A DNA stretch of 64,000 bases, taken from Oryzias latipes. Its lineage: Eukaryota > Chordata > Actinopteri > Beloniformes > Adrianichthyidae. The stretch covers positions 10,650,015 through 10,714,014 of the forward strand of contig NC_019869.2 in assembly GCF_002234675.1 (NCBI RefSeq), in the 5' to 3' direction. Below the pieces are notes generated by a model. It was not told the origin of the DNA and searched no databases. It saw only the letters and a program-made list of their open reading frames with translations. Each line of letters starts with the position of its first letter. Within the stretch, counting starts at the first letter, position 1. Both the position numbers and the translations under genes were made by a program. Positions 36,900 to 50,640 of the stretch are shown piece by piece.

Positions 36900-37045
36900 A
36901 ACATTCCCCATGATTCCCCCCCTGATTGATCTTCCCCCGGTCTGAAACACCTATTATTAGCCACGAGCCTAATAGCACCAGGATGGCTCAGCGCTCTCCC
37001 AGGGGCCAATTCTCCGGTCATCTGCCCCTCACTCACCACAGCTGT
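36900..37045. promoter_or_regulatory. Candidate conserved non-coding element
   Basis: Contains 'cctgattgatcttccc', 'acacctattattagccacg' and 'ggggccaattctccgg'. Low AT against its surroundings and no open frame. Homology search needed to confirm; the call is by texture. Confidence 0.25.
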
Positions 37046-37170
37046 GGAAACCAACCAACGGAGAGAGGGTAAGGAGACGGGGGAGCAGGAGATGGAGCTG
37101 CCAAGAGGGGATGGAGGTGTACCTAATGGGTGGGGAGGGGGTGAGTTGAAGAAGTGGGAGCCAGAGAGTT

Positions 37171-37209
37171 GGGGTTAGGGTTTGAAGGGGGGCGGGGGGG
37201 GGGGGGGGT
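37171..37209 (+). repeat. G-rich tract with G-quadruplex motif
   Basis: Runs of four, three, six and more than ten guanines are separated by loops TTA, TTTGAA and C, so the canonical four-run G-quadruplex pattern is met. It starts with a telomere-like ggggttaggg. Confidence 0.7.
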
Positions 37210-38818
37210 TGAAGATGGAGAGGAGAAACAGGGATGGAGGACAGGGGCGAGGATGAGGAGCAAGGTGGGTGAGATGAAAACCCAGAGTCATGGGGGACAA
37301 AGAGAAAGGGACATGAGTTATTATGAGCATGTCGGTTATCTATCAGAAAAATAAACACAGATTTGAATTTTTTTAATGCGTTCTACCACACAGGAGAAAA
37401 CCAATCATGACAAACGTGATAGAAAAACAATCAAATACTATAGTTCTAGATATTTTAGGCAAAAAAAGGTAAAAACAGTCTGCTTTAAATTCAAATTGGA
37501 GCATGGGTGCTTCTAAAAAAGGATATTTTCAGTATTGTTTTTTGATAAGACTTACGTATTCCTCTGTGAGCTGGTATAATTAATACATCTGAACTAACAA
37601 AGTGGCATTAACTCAAAGGAAACATTTGACACAATGAGCAATTCAACTGTTAAATAGATTTGTAACTGCTGGTAATAAAAAGTATTAGTTCTGTGCTACA
37701 CTCACATCGAAATATTCAAACAAATATGTGCACCTTTGTTAATATTTAAATATGTTGCAGAGCCTGAAAATATTATTTGCTGTCTGGGCCCTTTGTAATG
37801 TTTTTTTGTAGAAGATTAAAGCTCAGGGGTCCTCTGTTAAAGCCAGCCTCTTTGATGGAGGTGAGGCCTAATGCATTTTAAAGGGTGGTGGTGTCAGCAT
37901 CTACCTTTACTTCACCAGAATGACTTAAAACATAAAAATAGAAATATTTCAAAATGAACGCCTATACACACAGATCTATTAAAGCAAAATAAGATAAATC
38001 AAATGATCAAAAGCCTCCATAGAGCTGCTTTATATTGACTGTCCTGTAAATTAAATGTATATATGTGGCAGACGTGCAGGTCATTATTTAGTTTTTTCTG
38101 AGCTTAAAAACTGCCATTGTTATTTAATGCTGCTTTTAACAAACTGAATCTTAAGAAAATTGTGAACATTGTATTCATTTATTTGGTGGTATTTCTGAAA
38201 CAAATCCTAGTTTAATATAATATTTTTTATATATTCTGGGGATATGATCCCAGGTTTTCCATTCAGAATGGACTTCTTTCCTAGTCTTTGCGCTTTAACA
38301 TGTCATCCATGAGGAAGAAATAAAAGTATAGTTTAAATAAAAGCTCCTGCAACGAAAACAAAACGTGTAATACAGTTTAACCTGGAAGAACAAACCGTCC
38401 AGTCTGGTTTGAGCCTCCGTTTCCGACAGAATTTTCCTCAAGGTGTGCCTCAAAGGTGCGCAACAACCACCTGATCAGCTCCTGCGATGTGCGGCAGCGC
38501 GTGAGAAAGACGCAGCCTTTCTCTGCGCACAGGTGTGACTACTCCTTTTTCTTCGCTTTTCTTCCACTTCATTTCACGCGGAGCTCTTAAATTTCAAGCC
38601 CTTTTACTTTGCAGGCAGTGACTGTGCAGCTCTTCCTCCTGCAGCAGGGCCTTCATTTTACGAATGAGAACGAACTTTGCGCTCTGATAAATAATTTGCG
38701 CATTTTTCTCTGGAACTTGAGTCTTCAGTGTTTCATTTATTAAAAAAAAAGATATACAGAATAACAGAATTATTTTTATTGGGCTTTCTTCTGGGTTTGC
38801 AGGCACTGCAACGCATAT

Positions 38819-38875
38819 GTTAACATGGAAATTTCCCCATCGTGGGACTAATAAATGAATATCTTATCTTAACAG
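38819..38875 (+). repeat. Retroposon 3' tail
   Basis: 'tttccccatcgtgggactaa' followed by 'atatcttatctta' is the tail signature of a common fish retroposon. Only the tail is visible. Confidence 0.5.
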
Positions 38876-40119
38876 TATTGAGCGCTTAAAACGGATTTAG
38901 TCCTTTTTTATCCAGTGTGCCCTGATTTCTTTAGGCTTTAGGCAAGAAAATACACTAAAGATTATAATGAAAGAGGCAAAAATTGAAAAAAAAAATAAAG
39001 ATAACATGAATAAAAACCAGTATTTTTTACAAAGCAACAAACCTTACATTTTGTAATTGTTTATTTTTTCTTATTTGACAGATCAACAAAAATATTTCCA
39101 TGGAAATTTTTTGGACGGTTTTAAATTATTAAAATGTCCAGCACAATAATTAATATTTCAGACAGTAGTACTCTGTATTGATTAACCCGATGTTTAACCT
39201 GTTACTGTGGTTACGGCTGGTGCTGATGGCAGTAAACTCCTCTCTGTGATGCTTTGCTCTTTCCCCCGCTGTGACAGCTATCTGTTCATTTGTGCCGAAT
39301 GGTTAAACATTTCACGAGTTTGCTTAATGCTCCTCGTTGTCAAGTATTCTCTCTTGATTTCTGCCACACCACCTCACCACCCCCGCTCTCGTGCTCTTTC
39401 CTTCCATGCATCTTTTTCTTCCTCTCAGATGAAAAGGCGCTCTAATTATTCCTGGAGGTCGGGAAATAAATGATTGTCTTTGAAGTACAGGCCCGAGCTT
39501 TGGACTATTTGCAACTGTTGAAGCTACTCGCTCTTGCAGGGAAAAAACCCCAGAAGGGTGGATTCAAGAGTTTACTTTGTTTGTTCTCTTTTGTTTACTG
39601 GGAGATTTTTTTCACTTTACTCCTTTTTTTTTTTTTTTTACTAATTCGTTTCAATGGCTTTCAAACTGGAAAATGGAAATGTTGCTCCTGCCCTCTATTT
39701 GGGCGGTAGCGTCCTGGCAACAGAGCAATTTTCTATCATCAGGGATAAACGGCATCGAACAGTACATTCTGATAAAAAAAAAGGGGGAGGGGGCATGATT
39801 GCTGGCCTTCCTGTCTGTCATCTACCGACCAAATCCTCTCCTTCAAGACCGACCACTGTGCTGTCAGACCTAATAATGCTGCGTATTAAGTCGAAAGAGG
39901 AAAAGAGGGGAACTGTACTGAACCCTGGCCCTCTCTGGAGATATAGTCACAAATTCTGATTCATATATTTTTCTATGTGGACCTTTTATGATTGTGCGCA
40001 AAATGATTGGGTTTGAGCAAATCGACTCTGATCGGGGCCAGAATTATAAACTAATATAACTAAAATAATATGAGCGTAATGGTGCGCAACAAATGTCCCA
40101 AACATTTATCTTTTCCCTG

Positions 40120-40470
40120 AGTAATTTCCCAGTAATTACTCGTCGTTTACATTGTTCCATGCCGTCTCTCCTGCGTTTGTTTTCTTTTAAGGAACAAACG
40201 AGGGTGCAAACACCACGTGGCACTAGAAGGAGAAGTAGTCCGTTAGGTCAGGTGTGGCTATATCCAATAAAAATAGGGGCGACAAGAGAAACAAGCAGTC
40301 CTAATTAAGACAGGAGCCTCGAGATGGACCAGTGCGGCTTCAGCTGCAACAAATTAAATCCATTAGTCCACGAGAGGCTGTGAGGACTCACCTTGCACAG
40401 CTCTGCTTGTTTATGGCCATTTAGCTCCTCTACCAGCACGCTACTCTGGGTCCATCTGAAGGCCCTTTCG
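40120..40470. promoter_or_regulatory. Candidate conserved non-coding element near dlx6a
   Basis: About 3.5 kb upstream of dlx6a. Contains 'ccagtaattactcg', 'gcaacaaattaaatccatta' and 'ttatggccatttagctcc'. No sensible coding frame in either strand. A dlx6a enhancer role is inference. Confidence 0.3.
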
Positions 40471-42329
40471 CCTGCACCTGGCTGGAGCCATGCATATGCC
40501 AATGTCGCTTTTTACACGGTGGATAATGCGCTTATTTATCATGCAGAACCTATTGTAAACAGCCCCTCCCGTCTGATAGCGCATGGTTTTCTTTATGACA
40601 AAACCATAATAATTCTTCTTGGTTTACTCACACCCTTTTGCAAATCACATCAAAGCCCGATACGACTGGGTTTACATTATAAACTGTGCGCAATTTGTCT
40701 GCGTAAAGGCGCAGCGCCGTCATTTAAATGAATTTTGATGGATATTTTTTATGGGGATGTCTGTGTTAAACAGAAAAGAACATGTCCACAAATGACCGTG
40801 TTATTTTGACAGGTGCATTTGTTGCACTTGTTCTGCCACTTCACCACAAATGGCGAAACCGGAGAGCTGCAGTCGGCGCCTGACCAAACAGGAAGCTATG
40901 AAAAAAAGAAGGCATGCTGATCAAGAACTTCTGGATCTCTGTCTGCAGTGTCAACCCCAGAAAAGCAGAGGAAGAGGCTTCCACTTGAACACGTGTTCAT
41001 GGACCAGAACTTCCTTAAGGCGTAAATAAAACGTCAAAAAATGACTTCAATGAAGAACAGAAATGAGGCATTGAAAATCAAATCCTATAATACGAATACA
41101 TGTGTACACATAATTTAATGAAGCCTATTCCATCTAATTTATCAGTCACACCATGGAACAAACTTTCATCTGTAATTTAAGAGCGAAATATTCTCCGTTT
41201 TCATGCATCCCAGACGGGGGAAACCCCAGACTTGCGCGGCCCCAGCGGTGGGACACTGGAGTGATTTTAGAGAGTCATTCATCAGCGTTTATAAGACAGC
41301 AGGAAATAAAGACCACTTCTGTTAAACCACCACAGCCATTGATTGAGCTGAAGGTCAATCATCTACTTAGGGACAAAGTGATTTCTGGATTTGCAACTGT
41401 TCATTTTGTGATTGACATTTTGACGATCCCAAATGTAAAATGAATTCTTCTCAGTATGAGGTTATGAACTAATATAATGCGAGATTATTGGTCACAGCGC
41501 TAAATATCATAAGAAACCATATTTTATAGGTTTCATTTACCTGATTTTAAAACAAAAACGTGCTTTTTGCCTGTAATAAAATGTTTGATTTTAATTTTTT
41601 AATGTATTTAAGATGCGGTTTTTGCTCGCGTGCAGGCCACATTTGACATTTTTTAAAGCATCAGTGTGAAGCAAATCCGTGCTTTCAACACTTCATGTCC
41701 ACCGATGCCTGCGCGCAGACGAACCACCAACACGCCCCTCTCTCATCCATCTGCACCCCTTCGTCCCGCAACTTCTCCCGCAGTGGCGCACGCATGATGC
41801 AAAGGAGGGAAAAAAAGAGGAGGATGTGTATCGCTTAATCGAGCCCCTCCGCAGGGAAACGGCCAGAATCCCTGCAAAGCATGTGTGTCTTTGTAGAGGA
41901 ACTCAAAGGCGATTAGAAAAGGTAAAGGATCTGGTTTCTCCGCTGCGTGTCCAAGTGGAACGCGGGCATGCATGGGAACTGGCCACTGTGTTAGATCACT
42001 GAAGGGTGACCGAGGTGTCTAGACTCATGCAAGGCCACTGCGAGCTTTAAAACACAGGCAATAAAACCAAACTCCTACCTGCAACATCCTTTGCTCTCCC
42101 GAAAATGTAATATTCCCAAATAAAAAGTGACAAATAAGCGCGTGAACCAATCCGTCTGGGAGTCTTCTGCTCTCATCCCCGCCTCAGTGCTCCTCTCCGG
42201 GTCCGCTGCTGTAAAATGATTATCCTGCTGGGTTGTGCACTTTTAAATCCCACAAAGTAAATAACAACCGTAAGCTGACGATAATAGCAAGGTACCAAGT
42301 TCTTGTTTCAGAAAAGGAGAAAATTGAAA

Positions 42330-42560
42330 CTAAACGCTGCATTTAGACAACCATTTTTGATAAGAGGATAATTGAGGCCACACTGGTGTATAATTACGGG
42401 ATAATTTATGCTATATCCACTTTTATTCCACCCTCCCAAAATAAAATCCAGTCCATAATCATTACAGGCGAATTGTTCTTAATTTTATAGCTGCAATTTG
42501 AGTAAAGTGTGGCCGCTAATCAAATAGGTTTTCATAGTAACTTGATTGCAGCCATAATTA
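42330..42560. promoter_or_regulatory. Candidate upstream enhancer of dlx6a
   Basis: About 1.3 kb upstream of the dlx6a start. Dense homeodomain-type cores: 'ggataattgagg', 'tataattacggg', 'ataatttatg' and 'gccataattattt'. Non-repetitive and non-coding. Dlx genes are known to be cross-regulated by homeodomain proteins, so this is a reasonable cis-element candidate. Confidence 0.35.
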
Positions 42561-43419
42561 TTTTCCAACGCACATCCTTTTTTTTTCCTTGAAAACTCTT
42601 CAAGTTGTGAAATGAAGATTCTAGGGGTTGAAATAACGTCTAAATTTTGATTTTTGGAATCGAACATTGCACACAAACGGGGTAATTTACACATATGGAG
42701 GCCTCGTACAACGCGGATGAAAGACACTGTCATTTTAGCTGGGTGTCCCCCCTTTTCCTGCAAAATAACCTATTGTCCTTCAGGCATATCGTTGTTGGTT
42801 GTGTCAGGCGCGCGATAATATGAATTGTCTGAGGATCTTTTAATCATATGGTCAATCAACCCAACTTATATGATATGTGTTATTTTTTGGGAAGCTGGGG
42901 GAGGGGCCCTCTCATTAGGTCACATCCAATACTAAAAAAATATTTCTGAACATGTTTTTCTAAAGAATCCATTTAAGCAATTGTATAAAGTAAAGCAAAA
43001 ATCATTCGATTTAGTTTTGATTTCTAAAGTATATAACAAGAACGTTAATGCAAATTTGGTGAAATTTTCCAAATATTGTATTTTATTCTTCTAAATCCGG
43101 GGGAAAAAATCGTTTCGAAACTTAACCTTTGTGTAGAGTTTTGTCTAATGTTTAGGCTCCGCTGTGTAATTACTTCCTTGAAGCCTGGGGGGAAGAAAAA
43201 AGACTGCTGGCCCATCAATCTCAGTCACCGTGTTGCGCATCGTGCGTAATTTTGAGTTTTGTGATAAAGAAAAAAAAACAGGCACCTCCAAAGAACCTGG
43301 TTTTACGCGCGAAACTTGTCTGTAGGAATTAGGCGTATTTCCCACCACATATTATTTCCCCCTGTAGTTGTGGTGGGAGCTGGTTAGGTGGGTTAACTCC
43401 AGCTCAAGTCTCTGTGAAA

Positions 43420-43783
43420 CGTAGCGCTCTGATGACGTTGGCCTGGATGACCAATCGGCAAGCACTGCCCTTTGGAGACAAACCATTTTACTTGTAGTGT
43501 CTGCATCAAGTCTGGAAGCAAGGGCTCAATTTTAACAGAATCTACCTTAAAAACACTCCCTTAACTTATGCCTACCTTCCAAGATTCAGTTTGCGAATAT
43601 CACGGGACAAGGTGGAGGGGAGGTGGGTGGGGGCATTAAAGACGCGTCTGGGAAAATCGTGTGTTAACAGGAGAACATCTGCTCGCGGAGGAGAGGGGGA
43701 GAGACAAGAGCACAGCGAGAGAGAGGAGCCCGATTTGGTCTTGAGAGAGAGGGGGGTGAGTGCTCTCAAGGCAGAAAAATTCG
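43420..43783 (+). promoter_or_regulatory. dlx6a: dlx6a proximal promoter and 5' UTR (candidate)
   Basis: A CRE-like TGACGTT at about 43433 and a CCAAT box at 43451-43455 lie 330-350 bases before the ATG. A purine-rich GAGA-type stretch at 43690-43760 likely belongs to the 5' UTR. No convincing TATA box; the start site is not determined. Confidence 0.4.
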
Positions 43784-45267
43784 ATGATGACCATGACTAC
43801 GATGGCTGACGGTCTGGAGACTCAGGACTCCTCCAAGTCGGCTTTCATGGAGTTTGGGCAGCAGTCGCACTCACAGCAGAGCTCCCCGTCGATGGCCGGC
43901 GGCCACTACCCGCTGCACTGTCTTCACTCCGGCTCACACGCGCACCACCAGCACGACAACAGCCCCTATCCCGGGAGCAACACCTACAACAGGTCGTTAC
44001 CCTACCCTTACGTGAGCCATCCGCACCACAGCCCCTACTTGCCATCCTATCACAACAACACGGGCGGACAGACAAGGTTAGATGGCGCAGGTAAGCAACC
44101 CCATTTTGCGCGTCCATCCCCGGCGCATAACACCACCGGATCAAAGCTTTCTCTTTGCCAATATCGCTGTCATATCCACGTCGCAGCACAACCGCCCCAG
44201 ATTTGGAAGTGATCTTCGCAAACGCTGAAGAAAAGTGTGCGTAAATCAATGGCACCGGATGTTTGGAAATCCAGACTTCTTTTTTAACAGCCTTGCTGTT
44301 TAGCAACCCTAAAACTTGTACACAAAAAAAATCTCGATATGTGATCGTCTCTGCCGTGCAATCCTCACCAACTACCTCTGAAAATTAGGCAGCCGCACGC
44401 CTTGAATGTTGTAATTAGCATTTAATTGACATATCATTACCGGCAATATTCGAAATATGACAACGTAAGAGGACTGTAGCTGCAAGGGGCTTGAAATGCA
44501 GCACTTGATTGAACATTTCCACACTTTATTTTATTTTTTGTCCTTTCTATTTTCCACAGATTTTGCTCTCACAGAGATTTTTCGCTCAGCTTGAAACGTT
44601 GCATTTCGCTCGTGCGCAAAAAAGGAGCGCAGTCTGACTATACGCCGCTTTTGATAAATAACCTTGTTTGTTTTTGTTGCAGAGCAGCAGAAAACGACAG
44701 TGATCGAAAATGGGGAGATTCGTTTTAACGGAAAAGGCAAGAAAATCCGCAAACCACGGACAATTTATTCCAGTTTGCAGCTTCAAGCACTGAACCATCG
44801 TTTCCAGCAAACACAGTACCTCGCTTTACCGGAGCGCGCCGAGCTGGCAGCCTCTCTGGGACTGACCCAAACGCAGGTATGGAGGGAGAGGCATGTCCTG
44901 CTTTGCGTTCATGCATTTTTCATCATCGATTTAATCGATTGAAATCACAATTGCACGATATTTTGTCTCTTTTTTTTCATTTTATTCTTTCTAAATGTAA
45001 CCAATCATCCGTTTTTTTTTCCTGTAGGTAAAGATTTGGTTCCAGAATAAAAGGTCAAAGTTCAAGAAGCTGCTGAAACAAGGCAGCAACCCCCACGAGA
45101 GTGACCCCATCCAGGGCTCCATGTCTTTATCCCCGCGCTCCCCGACTATTCCCCCAATTTGGGACGTCTCTGCCTCTTCCAAAGGAGTTAACATGCCGGC
45201 CAACAGCTACATGCCCGGTTACTCTCACTGGTATTCCTCCCCACATCAAGACTCAATGCAGAGATAG
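43784..45267 (+). CDS. dlx6a: Homeobox protein Dlx6a
   Basis: Three exons: 43784-44090, 44683-44876 and 45028-45267, giving 246 residues. Splices are GT-AG with phases 1 and 0; the second cuts the homeodomain between Q44 and V45, the Dlx family position. The start '[12 protein letters not shown]' is the Dlx6 signature, so I chose the first of the clustered ATGs. Residues 1-102 are rich in H, S, Y and P; the homeodomain is at 124-183 with '[10 protein letters not shown]' in helix 3; the tail holds '[14 protein letters not shown]'. Dlx6 is a nuclear transcription factor that binds TAATT sites and acts with Dlx5 in jaw, fin, ear and forebrain development. The protein ends at MQR without the PQMM end I recall for mammals; this may be usual in fish. 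It converges with dlx5a, 3.8 kb away. Confidence 0.96.
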
Positions 45268-46149
45268 GCAGACTTGTCAAGAGGTTTCCTGATCTACAAG
45301 CTGCACATTTTGACTGCACGCAGAGACTGGATGCTGCAGGAGCGATGGCCGCGCTCCTGCTCTGCTGCAGGATCAGCCACAGCCCCCACAAACGAGAGGA
45401 CTTACCCCTTTTTTTGATTTTTTTTATAGATGGCTGTCCCGTGGGCTTGCATCTGTTAAGCTTTCATTCATGTCAACATCTGAACATTAATATACCAAAT
45501 ATTAACACTGACGTTTTTGACCTATGGAGCAAAGACTGCGTAATGCTCTCCGTGCGCTCTGGTTACCTTTTTTTGGTGGGCACCTGGCTGCCTTATACCT
45601 TTTTTTCCCTCTCCGACATGCAAGAGTATGATCTGTCTGTAAATATGATCTGCGATTTTAGCTGTACATACACTTTTTATGTTTTGTCAGATTGAGTAAA
45701 CCGTGCCTAAAACATGCGCCTGCTGTTGCGTGATTTTCCCCTCGAAAAACAGTATTCATTTTCCAGCCTTTTTTATGCCTCTTATTGGGCCAACATCACA
45801 TCAGAGCAGGCCTACTTCCCGCATGCAAGCTTATATCAGACAATGTGAGCATAAGTTGATGACACATTGCTCAATGAAAGCCAGTTTTCATGAAACATTT
45901 CAAATAAACCCAGTGGGTGATGAAGATCTCTCACATTGGCCTGTATAGATTTATCAAATGAAGACCAAGCAGAGGAAATCAACTTACCATGTCTCCATTC
46001 ACCTCGGAAGACATTTGCTCCAGGTCCAGCTTATCTTGTCATTTCACTCTCAGCTATTAGAAGTATTGACAAAATGTTTTCTCCCTTCTCTCCGTCCTAA
46101 TGCGGGCGGTTAAATGCCAAGCTCCACGGGATCGATGCTGAACAAAGCA
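45268..46149 (+). other. dlx6a 3' UTR (likely) and downstream DNA
   Basis: AT- and T-rich, with no other gene. An AATAAA at 45903-45908 would give a 3' UTR of roughly 650 bases. Confidence 0.45.
45903..45908 (+). terminator. Candidate dlx6a poly(A) signal
   Basis: First canonical AATAAA that I noted after the dlx6a stop. Use is not proven. Confidence 0.4.
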
Positions 46150-46480
46150 GCCAGCTGCAGTGGCGTTCAATATGAAGGAGATATTTGGGACAATTTAAGG
46201 GGTTTTTATCCAAGTGAGGCTTTTTTTCCCCTTCCCCATTCTCATAAATGCAGGCATAATTAGGGTAAGTTTTTGATGTAGCCCGCTGATTACAGCGTTT
46301 TTACCGTCAAAGATAATTACCTGTAATTTTCTACCACTTTTAATACTAAAAGGCATCTTTATTTGGATTTGAGGTAGCACAGATGGAACAAAAGGGGAAA
46401 TTATTCCGTTATTCATATACAAATTGCTTAGGAGACTGAGCGTTCGGGATATTAGCTGAAATTAAATGACGCTTGAAAAA
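46150..46480. promoter_or_regulatory. Candidate dlx5a/dlx6a intergenic enhancer 1
   Basis: Between the convergent genes, where vertebrate Dlx5/6 loci carry the conserved enhancers I56i and I56ii. This unique-looking segment has TAATTA at 46257-46262 and 46314-46319, a TAATT just after it, and 'gaaattattccgttattcat' at the end. It has no coding frame. I cannot say which of the two known enhancers it corresponds to. Confidence 0.5.
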
Positions 46481-46672
46481 AAAAAAAGGGGGGGGGGGTG
46501 CAGCTGTCAAATCACTGATGCCCCACTGGTGTACATGCACCCCTGCTACCTGGGGCCCCCGTCAGGCTGGGGGTTGGGGTGGGGGGTATCCTTTTAAGGA
46601 GACCCAAACAGGACTAAACATCATAAAGACTGCAGAAAGCTTTGATGCGCCTTGTTAAAAAGTTTCCAATTT

Positions 46673-46854
<182 letters not shown>

Positions 46855-47214
46855 GGTGCAGAGGATGGGGGTGTGGTTGCAGGAAAGGATCGTGTCAGAC
46901 TGCATCTCCCATCATTTCACCCAAGATCACTAGATTTACGCATCACTCTTTGCAGTCCTATAACACAAATTATTCAGCCAAATCACCATATATTTTCATT
47001 AACCTGGCTTCAGGGAACATCTACTTTATCCAAATCTTAATCCCTTACAGGAAAGTTAAAGCACAACCTCTAAAATGGTCCAAGTGTTAGTCTCATCCTT
47101 ACCTTTTTCCTGCTTCTCCAACACAGAATATAACCAAAAAGCGCCAGCACGGCTTTCTTGCTGATGGTTAAATAAGCAAATCCAGGTGGGAAAGTGTTTG
47201 CACACCGCAGTAAG

Positions 47215-47480
47215 CTCTTATATATTGCCTGCAAAATTAGCTGTTATTACTGTCACTGTTTAGTGATGGCGAGCTTGGAAAAAAAAAAGCCCTCTGCAAT
47301 CAAGAACCGAGCGCATCTTTGCAAATTATAGGTAATTGTCAATGTCCAGATTATGATAATGGAGGCCCTAATCCTGGAGAATAATTATTGTGGAGTGTTA
47401 CAGTTGAAGCTGTCCAGTAAAGCTAACCGTCATTATTTAGACTCGATTTGCAAAACAGGGGGAAACTAGCTGAGTGGAAA
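47215..47480. promoter_or_regulatory. Candidate dlx5a/dlx6a intergenic enhancer 2
   Basis: Non-repetitive, with 'gctgttattactg', TAATT at 47333-47337 in 'ggtaattgtc', and 'ataattattg' at 47381-47390 close to 'gtccagattatgataatgg'. Its density of homeodomain cores and its position fit the second of the two intergenic Dlx5/6 enhancers known in vertebrates. No coding frame. Confidence 0.5.
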
Positions 47481-49024
47481 ATATTCGGTTGGAAATAAAC
47501 GGGGGGCTCTCTCAATATAATGGCACTACCAGTGTTTGTGTGATGGGGTGCGTGTGTGTAGTCGTGAGGAGGGATGGAGGGAGACATATGGTAGCAAACA
47601 AATGTTTTAAATCGTTTGCGCATGAGATGTAAATTTCTGGGGTGACCTGCTCGCATTGTAATGACGGGGCTGGAGTTTACACTGCAGCATAAATTGGCTG
47701 ACGACAACAAAAGGCGCTGTGGGGGGAGCGATGGATGAGGAGGGGGGGGGGGGGGTTGCAGCTGAAGAAAAGTGAGGTCTGTTGCATTTTATCATCATCA
47801 CGCCCGTCCGCATGCGCGCAGAGGGGCCACTCTGTCAGGTGGAAATGGTGACATGGGTCAGTGTGCGGGTCAGCAGAAGCAGCGTGACTGAACCTACGTG
47901 ATTCATAAAGACAGGCAGGACATGTTTTTTTTTTTTTTTTGCTTCTATATTTTTTTTCCTTTTACGCACAACGCGTTATCTTCCCCTCGAATATGTTCTG
48001 GTAAATTTAATTAGTTTCAAATCCCCAGCGCATTTTTGAAGTGGAAACGCGCCTTTGGAGCGTCACTACAAACACAAAGGAAAATGTACCCCAACCTTTC
48101 TCTGCCTCGTTCTTTCTACCTTTTCAATTTACCTGAAAGGTGGGCTGCGGCCGCAGGAGTGGCAGAGCTGTGGAGCCGGTCTACCCCCACAGGAATGCGG
48201 ATTGTCTCAGATGTGTGGGCCGCCCCCCTCGCCTCTTTCTGCCATTCAAAGCTGCTAATTGTAGGGGAGGCAGAGCGAGAACGCCAGCAGACTGTCTGCT
48301 GTGAAAAGCAGGCTTTTTTCTATGGAGACGAGCGGGAAAGCGCCCAGTCACAGGAATGTATTTAAAAATGTTTTTTTTATATGGGCTATATCATCAACAA
48401 CAATAATAATAATGATAATAAACATAGGAAAAATACAAACCAACAAAATGTCCCCAATAGCCTATTCTTTTATTAAGCTGAATAAAATGCCACGATTCTT
48501 GCAAGAAAAGTGGAGCATTTGTCCTTATTTTATTTTCTAAAATGTATTCACATCTGTAAATGCATTCTCTTTCTTGGTAACATTTATTTCACCTTGATTG
48601 AAGGAGATGAGACGAAATTATAATGCAAAAGTAAAAAGATTTTTTTGTTTTTCTGCGAAAATTAGCAACAGTTAAGCCTTAGTGAGACAAAAAAAATGGG
48701 ATGTTAAAGACTGACGGCTCTATTCGGCTGTGATTTACAACCAACAAGAAGCGCAAGAGCATCATTGGTCTGAGTTTTACGTTTCCAGAGGCTGGAGCAG
48801 CAAAGTCACTGAAGGACACTGAAGCTTTCAAAGCACTGTCCATTTAAACGTTTAATAGACTTCCAAAATGCAATAAATTACATGCACACATTTACACATT
48901 TTACACGTTTCCTCTATGACTGTCATCAAATACATTGCATATTCCTCTGAAATGTGAACACAAGTCCAACAGAAGGAGAAGGGGAATATTTGAAATGAAC
49001 AACAGGATTTTCCCCCCATTTTTT
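47481..49024. other. Intergenic DNA and dlx5a 3' UTR (minus strand)
   Basis: Includes G- and T-runs at about 47740-47755 and 47925-47940 and no gene. A reverse-strand AATAAA at 48583-48588 would end a dlx5a 3' UTR of about 440 bases. Confidence 0.4.
48583..48588 (-). terminator. Candidate dlx5a poly(A) signal
   Basis: AATAAA on the minus strand, the first canonical signal that I noted downstream of the dlx5a stop. Use is not proven. Confidence 0.35.
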
Positions 49025-50381
<1,357 letters not shown>

Positions 50382-50640
50382 GCTTAAGTGAGGCAAAATG
50401 TGAGTTCTTCTTCTTTTTTTCTTTGAATTAATAAAAAAAAGGCAATCAGGACTCTCCAAGACTACACTGTCATTGTGCTAAGAGGCTCTCAGGCCGACGG
50501 GCTCTGCTAAAGACTGCAACCAACCCTGCAGCAAAGACTTGGTTAAATCCTAAATCGCGCTCTTACGCACTGCAGGGAGGATCTGGTTCCATTGGCCAGG
50601 GTGCGCGCACACACAGCTACACCCAATGTCCTCAGCCAGC
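50382..50640 (-). promoter_or_regulatory. dlx5a: dlx5a proximal promoter and 5' UTR (candidate)
   Basis: On the minus strand a CCAAT box lies at 50591-50595, about 210 bases before the ATG, next to a GC-rich 'gcgcgcaccctggccaatgg' segment. No clear TATA box. The transcription start is not determined. Confidence 0.4.

Larger units (their letters stand above)
32181..42329. other. Gene-poor flank upstream of dlx6a
   Basis: No protein-coding gene could be supported. Simple-sequence features include a poly-T/poly-G run at about 33502-33542 and a G-rich tract at 37171-37209. Several segments (about 34200-34560, 36900-37045, 40120-40470) are unique-looking and balanced in composition, with no coding frame. 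A gene-poor flank rich in conserved non-coding DNA is expected next to Dlx5/6. Confidence 0.4.

Noticed and set aside
32162-40731. Many 60-140-residue open frames in the flank of dlx6a
   Set aside because: None shows a domain, conserved signature, or splice-linked partner; most overlap low-complexity or repeat DNA.
1-43400. sem1 (shfm1/dss1), the usual neighbour of Dlx6 in tetrapods
   Set aside because: I looked for its acidic coding signature on both strands and did not find it here.
43845-44306. 153-residue frame antisense to dlx6a exon 1
   Set aside because: Shadow of GC-rich coding sequence; no recognisable domain.
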